A stretch of 64,000 nucleotides of DNA from Tetraselmis striata (taxonomy: Eukaryota > Chlorophyta > Chlorodendrophyceae > Chlorodendrales > Chlorodendraceae): positions 124,001 through 188,000 of the forward strand of contig VCJN01001300.1 in assembly GCA_006384855.1 (NCBI GenBank), read 5' to 3'. Below are positions 11,591 to 23,394 of this stretch, in pieces (within the stretch, counting starts at the first letter, position 1; every line of letters starts with the position of its first letter). The notes under the pieces are model-generated. The model searched no databases and was not told the DNA's origin. It was given only the letters and a program-made list of their open reading frames with translations. The position numbers and the translations under genes were made by a program.

Positions 11591-12035
11591 TGTCGTTGCA
11601 AATATCGCAGTCGTGGGCGTGCTGAGACACCGTCCGCCGACTCCAGTTCAAATTCGAAAAGCCCGACGCAAGAAAGAGCACCCGCTACCCACAAGGTGAA
11701 ATGCGGCACCGCCCGCTCCGGGAATAGAGGCTTTACCTCTTCATGTTCGACATAAGCTATCTTCCTGACATGTTTAATTATTGTCGAGGCTGCGGGGGGG
11801 GGGGGGGGGGGGGGGGGGGGGTACTTCGGCGGCAGGGTTGGCTGACCCGTCTTCCATAGCCTCACCAAGTGGCGTCGGCGGCGGAGGATCCTCTCCGGCG
11901 GTGGAGAATGGCGCGCCTTGATCCGGCGCGCCGGATCCGGCGCAAGGCAAGCCGGAATGAAGTGGAGGGGAGGGCCGACCCCTCTCCACTCCCAAGCGTC
12001 CTCACTTGGATATAACTCTGGTATGGCACTATTGA
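11580..12035 (-). mobile_element. repeat family D copy 1 with embedded 28-nt homopolymer
   Basis: Read on the minus strand this matches 50050-50430: GACGCTTGGGAG.GGAGAGG, then GCCGCCGAAGTAC followed at once by a C run (11794-11821 here, 50196-50216 there), then GCCTCGACA..AACATGTC.GGAAG. A peptide resembling KPLFPERAVPHFTLW is partly conserved between the copies but broken by stops or frameshifts. It probably derives from a transposon protein whose type I cannot name. Confidence 0.6.
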
Positions 12036-13955
12036 ACACCACATGTGAGTCAATATGGCATACAAAACCATGGGACCGATTGTGCGTAACACGCAGATGC
12101 GTATCAACTATTCATCGCATACACGACAAGGCGTGTTGGAGTCGTAGTGTCTTGTCGGCATGGATCAAACGCTGCCCTCCCACCGAATCGCACTCACTCA
12201 TAATATGGACAACGCTCGGCTGGCAGTAGCCTTGCGTTCCCATCGCCCGAGCCCTTCCGAGCCCAGCCATTTCCAACTGCCGGCAATGTTCCAGTGTATC
12301 CATTACCGGAAATCGAAGCCTTACTCTCACCGGAAATGTAAGTGTGGCATGTATTGCCTCGGTCGGAACCCCAACCACTGCGGGGCCCGCGGGCGTTTTC
12401 TCTCCTCATTCCCCTCGAAATCGGCAATTGTACTCAATTTATCCATAGACATCTGATCTAATCTAAGAAACGACAATGCATTGACGCGTTTTATCGTGTC
12501 GCCCCTCGCGAAAACCCCCGTGCCTTTCCAGGGAACGGGGGCTGACGGGTTTGCGTTGAGGGATGGCAAGTTGAATGATGCATATACAACCGTGAAGGTG
12601 GCGTTGGGCGACAATATTCGCGGGCGGGAGCGGAGCTGCCACACATGCAGAGTACCGCGAATTTCACCCCAAAGATTGCGACAAGCTCGCCGCGTGGATC
12701 GGCGTGCTGCGCTCGGACCCCGCGCAAACTTCCTTGGAACTTCGCACTTGACAGGAAGCTGTGGTGAGAACCGTTAGTGGCACGAAATGCACGCACAGCG
12801 CCGTGCGGGTGTAGCGATCTATCGGTAATTTTCAGTTACTCCCGAGCCGCGTGCCCCCCCCCCCCCCTCCCGCCGCACCGCCTATCCCACCCCCCTCTCC
12901 CAACCCCTAGCGGCAGTTTGTAATGGACGTGCCTACTGATGAAGGGCATGCGAGTATTTGCTCTTTAATCGTGTGTTGCATTACTGAAGATTTAATGACA
13001 CTACCCTATTTGTCATGACCCTTTTTGTCATTGACACGACTTACCGAGACATTACACGCATTTATATAATTATCCAATGTCCCCATATCCAATATTGATG
13101 CGCAATGTGGATAAACTTGCACATCGTGTACCTCTGGTGGCATGGCACTATAGGAAACATGCGGAAGGTTGTACTATGGGGTGTCCGTTGTCTTCTCGTT
13201 CACATGCCGCCGTACTTGCGCAAACTCGCGTCCAATTGTCGTCACAATTACTCGTGTTTATCCTTCGCAAACCCATAAAACGGGGCTCGATCTAGCGTAC
13301 TTTCACCCATGCGCACGTGGATGTTCCCGAATAGCGGATGGGGGTGGGATGGCGTGCCAACGGTCGAGTAGGGGACCGTGCCCATTTAAGTGTTGCTTTA
13401 GGGCAATGAGGTAGTAGGGCACTCCAAGGCGGTCGGCCGATGTAACAAAAGTAGCCCTTTCTCGCTACTCGCTACTCGCTATTGCCGGCCACGACTGCCA
13501 GCATGCACTTCATGTAGCTCACACGACATGTCGTCTCAATGACTTGTCGTTGCATCACATTTAATTCCGCACCGCAGCTCACGACGCGTCCAAAATATTG
13601 TGGGCGGGTATATGTATATGACGGTAGGCAAGATATTGCGGACGAGTGCATGTTGGCAAGTACCGCCGACGTTGTGACGACCGCGCGAGATGACTGCGGC
13701 GTTAGGCCCACGCCACGACGACGAGCGACCCGCGCCGTCGAGGAGTACGGGCGCTGCGATGTCCAGAGTCGGCGTTTGTCGACGTGGCCGGTTGCCGACG
13801 GGTGATGGGCGTGTTGTTTCTTACGCCAAAGAAATCTTGCAACGAACAACCGTGTCAACGACATGTCGTGACACGGGTCATGAAACGCGCCGCTGCGGGA
13901 TGCCGTAATGATGGGGGGGGGGGGGGGGGGGGGGGGGGAGGAGGCGCGAATGTGT
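12036..13955. other. intergenic stretch without supportable gene
   Basis: There are no credible exons. The stretch contains C runs near 12846-12858, triplicated 'ctcgctactcg' near 13458 and a 26-nt G run at 13913-13938 directly beside the foldback that follows. Short pieces near 13000-13070 and 13850-13875 (cgtgtcaacgacatgtcgtg) resemble the ~135-bp repeat found to the right. Confidence 0.5.
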
Positions 13956-13960
13956 AAGCT

Positions 13961-14288
13961 GTACGCGTACCGATACTCGGCTGCATGTTATCGATACTCG
14001 TACAACGCGGTATACCGGTACTCGGCTGCTCGTGTACCGGCTATATGGATGTATGTGCGGTTGTTCGCAGGTATATGACATGCTCGGATCTTATGTGTTG
14101 CTTTCACTGGTTTCGGAGCCAATAAAAAGTGCCCAGAAACCAGTGAATAAAGCAATACAACATATCCGAGCATGTCATATATCTGCAAACAACCGCATAT
14201 ATAGCCATATATCTAGTGCACGGGCAGCGGAGTACCGGTATGCCGCATTGTATGAGTATCGATCATGGGCAGCCGAGGATCGGTACGA
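13961..14288. repeat. foldback element: ~155-bp inverted repeat, short loop
   Basis: The left arm (13961-14112) reads GTACGCGTACCGATACTCGG, then GGTATACCGGTACTCGGCTG, then GCGGTTGTTCGCAGGTATAT and ACATGCTCGGAT. The right arm (14133-14288) carries the same blocks as reverse complement in mirror order, ending GCAGCCGAGGATCGGTACG. About 20 bases separate the arms. Transcription would give a long imperfect hairpin. The structure is MITE-like, but no coding capacity or clear target duplication is seen. Confidence 0.8.
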
Positions 14289-14479
14289 CATAGCTAACAA
14301 AAGAATGCATAAAGGGGGGTGGGAATGTGTGTGTGTGTTGGGGGGGGGGGGGAAGGGCAGCGTGCAGCACGGGATAGGGGCGCAGTGTTATTTGAGCGGT
14401 GTTGGGAGATGGGCGGCGGTGGTGGAAAATACGTGGTATTACACACCTTGAGGTTATCGGCACATGTGGCCACGATCTA

Positions 14480-15010
14480 TCTGTCGATACACATTATCTC
14501 CCAAAATGGCGTCGCGGTTGCAAGGTGTGGCCATTACACATACAGTGTTGCGGTTCCCACGCGATTATGGGAGATAAGACATGATGCCGGTTTCACGTGG
14601 CCACATGTCGTAATCATCATACGGTGTGTAATACCATATAGTATTGTCAGCCGTACCCGCGGCGTCACACATTATCTCCCAAAATTGCGTCGGGGTTGCA
14701 AGATGTCGCCATTATACACATGCACTGTTGTTGTTCCCACGCCATTTTGGGAAATAATGCATGACACCGATTTCACGTGGCCACATGCATGTGGTGATAT
14801 TGACACGGTGTGTAATGCCACATATTGGCAGCCGTATTTCGGTGTCACACATTACGTCCCAAAATAGCGTGGGAATTGCAACGTGGCATCATTGCACATA
14901 TAGTGTTGCGACTCGCACGCCACTTTGGGAGCCATGTATGACACATTTTTGGTCACATTTTGGTAAATAACCGCATTTGGCAACCACCGCGTTGGCGCAT
15001 TGTGTATTCT
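14480..15010. repeat. three tandem ~180-bp units, each an internal palindrome
   Basis: The landmark ACATTATCTCCCAAAAT starts near 14491, 14669 and 14849 (spacing 178 and 180). Inside each unit the block TATCTCCCAAAATGGCGT is followed about 60 bases later by its near-perfect reverse complement (for example ACGCCATTTTGGGAAATAAT), so every unit can fold. Units differ at roughly one base in ten, so the array is old. Confidence 0.75.
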
Positions 15011-15159
15011 ACCGCACATTTTCCGAGAAACGCCGCCCATCCTCAGTATAATTCCAACGGACTGCCCGTACTCCCCCTAAAAGCCGCTTCACCACACATG
15101 CACCCCTACCCTTCCATTTGGTCCGCCAGCCTCCCCTTTTGAGCCGCATGTACGCGCGA

Positions 15160-16620
15160 CATCACCTCGTTGAGTCGCGTCGCAATAACTACATGACCAC
15201 TTCCGAGCGAGAGCCCATCATATGATATGTGTGTACGACGTATCGTTGACACGATTATTCGTTGTAGTATGCTCCGGCGTAATAAACACCACATATCATA
15301 GGTGCAAAGATATGTTCGTCGCAACACATTGTTAGTAACGATATATCGTGTCAACCTTAAATCGTTACATATGGGGTATTTTTGTCACCCATAATTGTTC
15401 ACGACTTGCGTGTTTTCATCAACCCCGGACAATAGTATGCCCGGAGCGCACATGAGTGTTAGTCACGCTATATGGTGTCAACGTGAAAACGTTATACCTA
15501 CATGTGCGGTAGTTTATATCACCCATGATCGTTCATACAAGTATACGTGTACGTTATCATCAATCCCAGACAGCAAAATGTGGCGATCGCGCATTGTTAG
15601 TTTAACGATACATTGTGTCGACGCTAAATCGTTACCGGTGAGGTTGTTGTTTTCTGCCACCCATTATCGTTCATGACTTGCATGCTTTCATCAACCCCGC
15701 ACCGACATACCGTATGACCCGAGCGCACAATGTTCGTAACGAGATATCGTGTTGACTTTGAATCGTTGCATCTGAGGTAGTTGGTTTCGTCACCTAGCGT
15801 TATCGTTAACGGCTTAAATGTTTTCAGCAACCCCGGATAAATAGTATGCCCCGAGTGCACATCAGTGTTAGTTACGCTATATATCGTGTCAACGTTAAAT
15901 CGTTACATGTGCGATAATCTTTAATCGCCCATGGTCGTTCACACGAGTATAACGCCGCCGTGTTCCGTGAACGTCGCAACATTATTAGTCACGCTACATC
16001 GTGTCAACGTGAACTCGTTAAATATGCGGTAAATTTGTATCATCCACGATCGCTCATACGCGTATGCATGTCGCCGTGCCATCATCAACCCCGGACAGTA
16101 TATCATGAGCGCATGCACAATGTCAATAACGATACATCGTGTCAACGTTAAATCGTTACGTGTGATATAGTTTTTGTCACCCATTGTCGTTCATGACTTG
16201 CGTGTTTTCATCAACCCACCGACAGATAGCGTATGTCCCGAGCGGACAACAATGCCAGTCACGCTATATATATCGTGTCAACGTGAAATCGTTAAAAGTC
16301 GCGAATGCCTGACAATAATATGTCCCAACCGCACAAAAATTATGTTAGTCACAATATATCGTGTCACCGTTTATTGAATCGTTACAAGCGAGGTAGTTTT
16401 TTTTGGTCACCCATCATCGTGAATGATGTCGAAACGGGGTCCACTCGTCGCTCGTCGCTCGTGCGACTTGCGTGTTTTCATCAACCCCGGACAAATAGTA
16501 TGCCCCGCCCAACGCACAGCGGTGTTAGTCAAGCTATATCGTGTCAACGTGAAATCGTTACATGTGCGGTAGTTTTTATCACTGGTCGTCCGGGTACATT
16601 GGTATGGTCCGTATACATCC
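15160..16620. repeat. degenerate ~135-bp tandem repeat array, block 1
   Basis: About ten units share the modules ATCGTGTCAACGT.AAATCGTTAC, a 'ATCACCCAT.ATCGTTCAT' box, CATCAACCCCGGACA.ATAGTATG and GAGCGCACA..GTTAGTCACG. The ATCGTG landmark recurs at intervals of 127, 139, 134, 137, 115, 138, 136, 86 and 180 bases. The same family forms a second array at 47.9-48.6 kb. Its reading frames are short and not conserved. Confidence 0.8.
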
Positions 16621-16984
16621 TTGGGGAGACGACGCTAATAAAGTTCACCCCCCCCCCCCTCCCCCCCGTGTATTTCTCAACGATATATACGTTGGATGTA
16701 TCGTCGCCAATATGACACGAAAATATATGAATTTCTTCGTGGAACCAACATTCATATGAGGACGCTCATCGCCCGCCCCTTTGGCACTGACCTTTGTCAT
16801 GCGCCTATACCGCCTATACCGTCGGTAGCATGGTGCGGGCCATTATTGCCGAGTGGTGGCAGCACTACAAGTCGGCGGCCGAGGTCAGAGGGGTGGCTGT
16901 TTTGAATAATTGAAAATCAGCGCGAGCGCGATCCTTATATGTTACTCTCTGAATTTGAACTCCTGCGTGCCTCGCGCCCAGCGA

Positions 16985-17135
16985 GTGACTGCGCCAAGTG
17001 TCACTGATGTTGGGTATATTTGAATATTTGAAACGATATATCGTTGCACCGCGTGGCTGGGCGTGTAAACTATAGCTGTGCGGGTGGGAGCTATATGTTA
17101 ATATACGCGCCCCGCGAGGAAAGCGATGACCGGGA
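16985..17135 (+). mobile_element. repeat family D copy 2 (3' part)
   Basis: This copy shares with 50395-50500 the blocks ATATCGTTGCACCGCG, GGCTGGGCGTGTAA, TAGCTGTGCG.GTGGGA and ATATACGCGCCCCGCGA. Only the terminal part is recognisable. A C run sits 330 bases upstream at about 16650, but it is not at the equivalent position. Confidence 0.55.
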
Positions 17136-17279
17136 TACATTAGCGCGCACCGCGCGGTTTAGTGTCCAGTTCGGGAATAAATGCTTTTCAGGTCATGAGA
17201 AGACACGTAAAAGGAAAAGTTCGTCCGGGGACATCGGCCGAAGCCGCCCCAACACTTTTTCTTCCGCCACCGGGACATG

Positions 17280-17560
17280 ACTTGTTGATAAGTGTTGGTA
17301 CACTATTGCATATGTACAATGTAGCTAGGGTATTCCTTAATACTTTAGCACATGTCATCATTGATGGTCCGCACTAGTAGCACAGCGCGCGCGCACCACG
17401 CACCGCATCGTCTGCCTACTACATGCGTGCAGCGCCCCAGCGGGCATGGTCACTTCGTTGTAACCAACCACTCTCCACGCTTCATGCTCCCTCCCGGCCT
17501 CCCACAGTTCCCGGCTCGCGCCGGGACCCGCACGGGCCGGGTTGGTAGGGACGCTGCGCA
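17280..17560 (+). repeat. ~280-bp dispersed duplicate, copy 1
   Basis: The stretch from TTGGTACACTAT through CACTAGTAGCACAGCGCGCG, GCGGGCATGGTCACTTC and CGCGCCGGGACCC to GTAGGGACGCTGCGCACA recurs at 18535-18805 with a few small differences. No protein frame is conserved between them. A second duplicated block (AGGGCCAGCCCCGA.CCACG) lies at 18183-18250 and 18408-18475. Confidence 0.8.
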
Positions 17561-18534
17561 CAACAGCTTGTGGGCTCTCTACTAGGGAGAGTGGTTTGGC
17601 GCTAGACCTCGCAGGAAGCCCGTCTAGGCGGGAAGCCCGGACGTAAAGCTGAGATTACTGCAGCAAGAAGGGGTATCGACACTCAAGCAACGACGGCACG
17701 TCGCACTCGCGGCGCAGCGTCGCCTCAAGGTTCGCGCACCTTCAGCAAAATAAGCGCACACCCGGAAGCTGGCTACCATGACGCCAACGACCGCCATGTA
17801 CGGGCTCGCCAGCTACCAAGACGCCAGCGACCGCCGCGTATTGCAGTTTCCGCCCGAACTCACAGTTTCTCGGCTCGGCCGATCGGAAACTTCGGGCAAC
17901 GCTCATCGACCGTCAAGAAATTCGTATATGTACTCTCGGACCATGAGAGCCGCAGCAGCACCACGGACGGACGGCAACGTGGGCAGCAACATGGGCGTCA
18001 GCTACCATGCCACGCCAGCTACCGCGCTACTGCGCACTGCCATGTACGCTTATGTCACTATGTGCATGCTCGGCTCGACCAACGAGAAATTAGTATGCAA
18101 AGCTCGGCACACCAGCGCCGAGGAGAAGCGGTCAGCCATCCACGACTTTAGTCCGCTCGACAGCCCGCGCATTCAGAATCCCTAGAGGGCCAGCCCCGAC
18201 CCACGCTAAGGTCAGGGCATGGCGGGCTGCCTCTCTAAGCTAATATCGACTGCCGCCAGCAACTTACTCTTCTACTGGTTAAGCTCGGCATAGCACCGCC
18301 CAGAGGCATATGCGGGACCTCATCATTTCCGGATAAGCGTCACTTGCTTGATGCAAGCCTGCTTTGCTCGACACCGTCCGAGCTGAAGCCCATGCGGTTA
18401 GACTTCCTTGAGGGCCAGCCCCGATCCACGCCGAGGGGCATGACGGGCTGCCTCTCTAGGCTAGCGACTTGCGTCGGCAACATGACCCCGTGCTTGGAGC
18501 ATCCCCTAGCTACATTGAGGTGTCGTGTTGACAT

Positions 18535-18805
18535 CTGTGTTGGTACACTATACTGCATATGTACAATGAAGCTAGGGTATTCCTTAGTACTTAAGCACAT
18601 GCCATCATTGATGGTCCGCACTAGTAGCACAGCGCGCGCGCACCTGCCAGGCACCGCATCGGCTGCCTACATGCGTGCGGCGTCCACCCAGCGGGCATGG
18701 TCACTTCTTTGTAACCAACCACTCTCCGCGCTTCATGCTGCCTTCCACAGTCCCTGGCTCGCGCCGGGACCCACACAGGGCGAGTTGGTAGGGACGCTGC
18801 GCACA
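18535..18805 (+). repeat. ~280-bp dispersed duplicate, copy 2
   Basis: This is the partner of 17280-17560. It ends at GACGCTGCGCACA, exactly where a family A LINE fragment begins on the other strand, so a LINE insertion may have broken or captured this copy. Confidence 0.8.
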
Positions 18806-19545
18806 GTAGGACTGACAATAGTGAAACCCTTGCACCGTCTCTACGACGGCCGTTTATGCAGCGCTCCAGTTACGGAAAGCCATGGGTAGGCGGCGCTCCG
18901 CTATAGTCAACAAGCAAATTGCCGAAGCATTCTGCAAGACAACTTGGAGCCCAGTGATGGAATGTCTATCTATCACTGTTGGATCACCGTCTAAAACACT
19001 GCCATCAAAATACCCGGCACTGACCACGAAATGTCCGCCCTGCCCGTTTGCTTGGGCATCGGCCCATTCGAGTAATGCGAGTTGGGGCAAGCCCCAACCC
19101 GCGATGAAGCAAAGCATTTCAGGAGCAGTGCGATACATGTGCAACAAAAAAGGTAATGCGAAAGGGAGGGCCCGACGCCATAGATGGAAAAATTTCGCAT
19201 TCCCAGCAAAATGCATGGCCCAGTGAAGGGAGTAGGGGGGGGAGGGGGCGCCCAAAATGAAGGCAGTTAAGTCCTCAAGTGTTGATGACGTAACTATCTC
19301 ACTACCAATAAAATCCCTAATAAACTCCGGAGCTAACAACCCCAAATTATGACGTTGATCCCCCACCGCAGGCACTCCACCAACATGTGTTCGATAGTCT
19401 CAAATTCACTTCCGCCACATGCAGGGCAGTGTTCAAGAAATAACCGCTCATGCATGGCATGAATCCGGGCCAATCGGCGGGCAGTGGGAAATAATCGGGT
19501 GCGTAATTGCATCGTAATGTGAAGCCCGGCCACAACCCCCGCACT
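18806..19545 (-). pseudogene. LINE family A 3' coding remnant with zinc-knuckle-like motif
   Basis: Minus-strand frames contain HERLFLEHCPACGGSEF followed by IEHMLVEC. This CxxC...H...C pattern follows the reverse transcriptase in many non-LTR retrotransposons. It is followed by a ~130-aa region (LEDLTAFILGAP, then MYRTAPEMLCF and LALLEWADAQANG) shared with the copy at 52.6-53.0 kb. The frames are shifted against each other near 19350. No reverse transcriptase is present. The left end is the family A tail. Confidence 0.7.
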
Positions 19546-20160
19546 TATTTACCTCTTGCGCCAACTGCAGTCGTACTAGGTCCGGCAGAGCCTACAGTAC
19601 ACGTTAATTCAGCATAGTTCTTTGCTTCCCGTCTGGCGGCACCTGTACCCCTACCTGTACCTGTACTGAAGGTAGCTTCCCGCAACAGTAATCCATATCT
19701 CCATATAGCGACTATTATATGTACTATACACAATGATATTTACTCCTTATCTCCTTATATAAAACCCGCTACCCTGTACTATTCGGCTATCCACCGGAAC
19801 GTGCTAAATCACCGGGCGAAACGCACCGCGAGCGCGCAGTCCCTACTGCTCGGTGCCGTACCGGTACCGTACCTGAAAGATTAGTCCCTTATTTCATCGC
19901 CTGTCCCATGTAGCCGAGCTTCTCAATCGCGCTCCGCGGAGGACGAACCGAGGAGCACCATTGGGATCAAGCCCTGCGTAGTCTGTCAACAGTCTGATAG
20001 TGCTGTCGTATCACCTCTCCCGCAACACCCGCCCGGTTCGGCGCACTGTGAACAGCCCCAAACCCCGAGTTACCCCCCCCCCCTTCCCCCCGGTATCCCC
20101 ACTGTGCCCTGCGGCACGGTCCCTGGCGGTGTTCTCAGCCCAGTGCACCTGGATCCGCAG
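19546..20160 (+). promoter_or_regulatory. upstream region of ATG16, GTAC-rich
   Basis: No exon is evident. The region has AT-rich tracts near 19680-19760 and several GTACCGGTACCGTAC-type palindromes near 19855. It contains a SINE-tail scrap at 19552-19575 (TTGCGCCAACTGCAGTCGTA, inverse). The ATG16 promoter is inferred to lie here because the next gene starts at 20161; no specific element is identified. Confidence 0.3.
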
Positions 20161-23100
20161 ATGGAGGTACCTGTGGCCCCCGCCGTGGTGGGCGCAGTTC
20201 TCAGGGAGCTGCAGGCTCGCAACGCAGCGGAGCGAGGCGCCTTCGAGGGGGTGGTCGGGGAGTACATGGCGGTGCTGGAGCGCTGCCACGTGCTGGAGGT
20301 CCGCGTGGGTGGGTGTCCGCCACCCTCGCGAGCGTCACACTGTGTACTCCCCCCCGCGGGGGGGGAGGGGGGGACTCGGGGCGCGAGTGTGGTGACGGCG
20401 GAGGGAGCCCCCCCCCCCCAACCTGCCGCACACTCACTCTGCCGCTGAAGCAGTGCGCCCACTCAGAGGTGTACGGTGCGTGTAGGCCAGCTGGAGAAGG
20501 AGGCGGGGGAGCTGCAGGCAGAGAACAAGACGCTGGCGACCTCAGTGGCGGTGGCACGCGAGTCGGTGGCACAGGGGGAGGAGGTGCCGGCCCGCTCTCG
20601 GTGCATTATGCTCGCCCTTGGCGGCTATGGCGTCGGCAATCTCCCCCTGCATGCGAGAGGGCCGGCGCACGCCCGCCTGCGGAAATAATCCTCCCCCCCT
20701 CCCCTTGCCCTTGCCCTCGCCCACGCCTGCAGGTGAAGGCCTTGGAGGCGAAGGTCCTGGAGCTCAACACGGAGCTTGCGGGCGCATATCGGGTCCGTGG
20801 GATCGCTACTTGCCCACGATAGCCGGGCGCGGGGCCGCAGGCGGCAGCGCTGACGCACTTGTGTCCGGTGAAACAGGACAAGTCCAAACTGGCGGAGGAT
20901 ATGCTAGGCGTGACAAGGCAGCTGGCGATTGTGCGCGAGAATAACGAGATGCAGGCCAAGGAACTAAACCAGGTGGGTGGGTGGCTGCCGGCCGCTGCCT
21001 TACACTGCCCCCCGCTGCCCTCATCCCGCTAAAGGTGTGGACGCTGATGCGCCCACATGAGCATCTGCCCCGCGCAGGACAAGGACAAGCTGCTCAAGCT
21101 GACCATGGAGGTGAAGGAGCTGCGCAAGGTTTTGGATGCCGAGAAGGCTGCCCGCAGCTTGGCGTCAGAGGAGCTGCAGGTGCGGAGGGGGGGGGGGGCA
21201 CAAGGGCGCGTATGTCATGAAGGAGCAAGGTGGTGATAATGGTGGTGATGCGGGTATAGCCCGGGGGGGGGGGGGGGGGGGGGGGGAGTAGCACTGGTGA
21301 TGTCCACCTTCAATCTTGGCCCACCCATCTTGCTCAGGCCTGCCGCACACGCCGGGAGGAAGTGGAGCGGGAGCTGGAGGCGCAGCAGGCTAGTAATCAG
21401 CAGCTTGTGGACCGCATTGTGGCGATGAAGGTGGAGCAGGTGCGGGGGGGGGGATGGAGGGGAGGAGCGCCGCCTGCAGGGTTGCATATGGTAGTTGCTG
21501 CGGCAGGGCAAAGTGGACTCCGCTTGCTGTGATCCAGAGGGGTGTGACTCCGCGGGCCTGGCTGCACACAGGCGGAGCTGCTCAACCAGGCGGTGCAGGA
21601 GCACGACTCCGCGGTGCGCACGGCGGAGCAGCTGCGGCGCGGCGCGGCGGCGGAGATGGCCGGGCGGCGCGGCTCCGGGGAGCAGGCGCGGGAGGGCGAG
21701 GCGCCGGGCGAAGGGTTCATCCGCAGGGGGTTCCACCTCATGCGGATGGGCTCCGCCAGCGGCGCGCACCCGCAGCCCACGGCAGCGTCAGAGGAACCGG
21801 TGGAGGTGGACTACGCGGACGCGTACCCCTTTTGCTCCGAAACCAACCTGCCGGTGCCGCCCCTTTCCCCCTTTGTGCCTCTTCCTTCATAATTACCTAT
21901 ATAAACAGAGCTTTCAGTGCCTTGCATGAATAGAAATAAACAGATAAATGAATGTACATTTGCTTTCTTGTTGAGCATACAAGTGGTGACAGGCCAATCA
22001 CCTTAGGCCGGCGCTCACCATCCGGCTGGATTGCAGTCCTGCTCTGACCACCTCCCCTTCCCCGCTCATTTCCCCTCCAGACCCAGGTGCTGAACAGCAT
22101 CATGCCTGCACATGCCGGCGGCTGCTACAGCTTGGAGTTCAGCCGCTCTGGCATGCGGCTCGCGTCTGCGGGGGCGGACAAGTGCGCTCGGATCTGGGAC
22201 CCCGACAGCGGCACCGGCCTGACCCGCCTTGAGGTGCAAAAGCCGCCGCCGTACCCCCATTCCTTGGCTGCAGCTGCAGGGGCTAGGGCATGGCCACATC
22301 AGCGCCGGCTGGATATAATAATTTGGGTAGTCTCTGAGCCCCACGCGGATGCACCCACTGCAGGGGACACAGGGCACGGTGCTGGACACCAGCTGGACAT
22401 GCGATGACAGGTACCTTCTGGGCGCGGGCTCGGACCACTCGCTGCGCTTGTGGGATGCTGCATCGGGTGCGCTGCCCTGGTCAGCAGGATGGCGAAGTCG
22501 TGCACCTGGGACGCTGTGCGCTGTGGGCATGGCGGGGACGGCGACTGTCCTCGGTGCCAGGGATGGTGTTTTATATGCTGGGATAAGGTTGTGCATGATA
22601 TGAGCCGCTACCTCAAACGTGCACATGTGCCCCAACGGATGCGCAGGCCGCGTGAGGCACGTACTTACTGGACACACGGACAAGGTGGGGCCAGATGTGC
22701 CGGTGCCTGCCTTCCCACCTATCTGCGTTCACATGGCCGGGGTGCCCTCTTGACGTGCCTGAGCGGTGTTTACGCTGCGACCGGCTCGCGTGACTCGCAG
22801 GTGAGCACCGTCAAGTGTAGCCCAGCGGACCCTCTACGTGCTGTCAGCGGAAGCAACGACCGCAGCGTCAAGGTGAGGCAATGACCGCCTGTCCCACTCG
22901 CACCAGCAGCATGCATGCAGTGGTAACGCGGCGCCTGATCATTGCCTGGGCGCTGTTCCCGCGCGCAGATATGGGACTTGCACCGCGGCCATATCGCGCG
23001 GACCATTGTGTGCCACAGCACCGTCAACGCAGTGTGCATGTCCATGGATGGGCAAGTAGTCATGTCAGGTACCCATTGGGCGATGCTCCCTGGCGTTTCG

Positions 23101-23343
23101 TAACTAACTGTACAAAACTTTGATACTGGCATTATGATACCGTATTGTTACTGGCATACGAGTAGGGTACATAGTGACTGCCGTGATAACGACGCTCAAT
23201 GCATAGCGACATTACAATAACCAATAGGATAACCATTGTTTATAACATTACAAACAGTGTTTATATATTTAGAACCATAATATGAAATGGTTGTAGACAA
23301 TGGTGATAATCATGGTTTATAATGAATTGCTGGAAGAGATGTT

Positions 23344-23394
<51 letters not shown>

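Noticed and set aside
15160-16620. CRISPR array
   Set aside because: Repeats are long, diverged and irregularly spaced, with no unique constant-length spacers, in a eukaryotic genome.
23317-23392. regulatory meaning of the CA run in ATG16
   Set aside because: CA repeats can affect splicing in some organisms, but nothing here beyond its intronic position supports a role.
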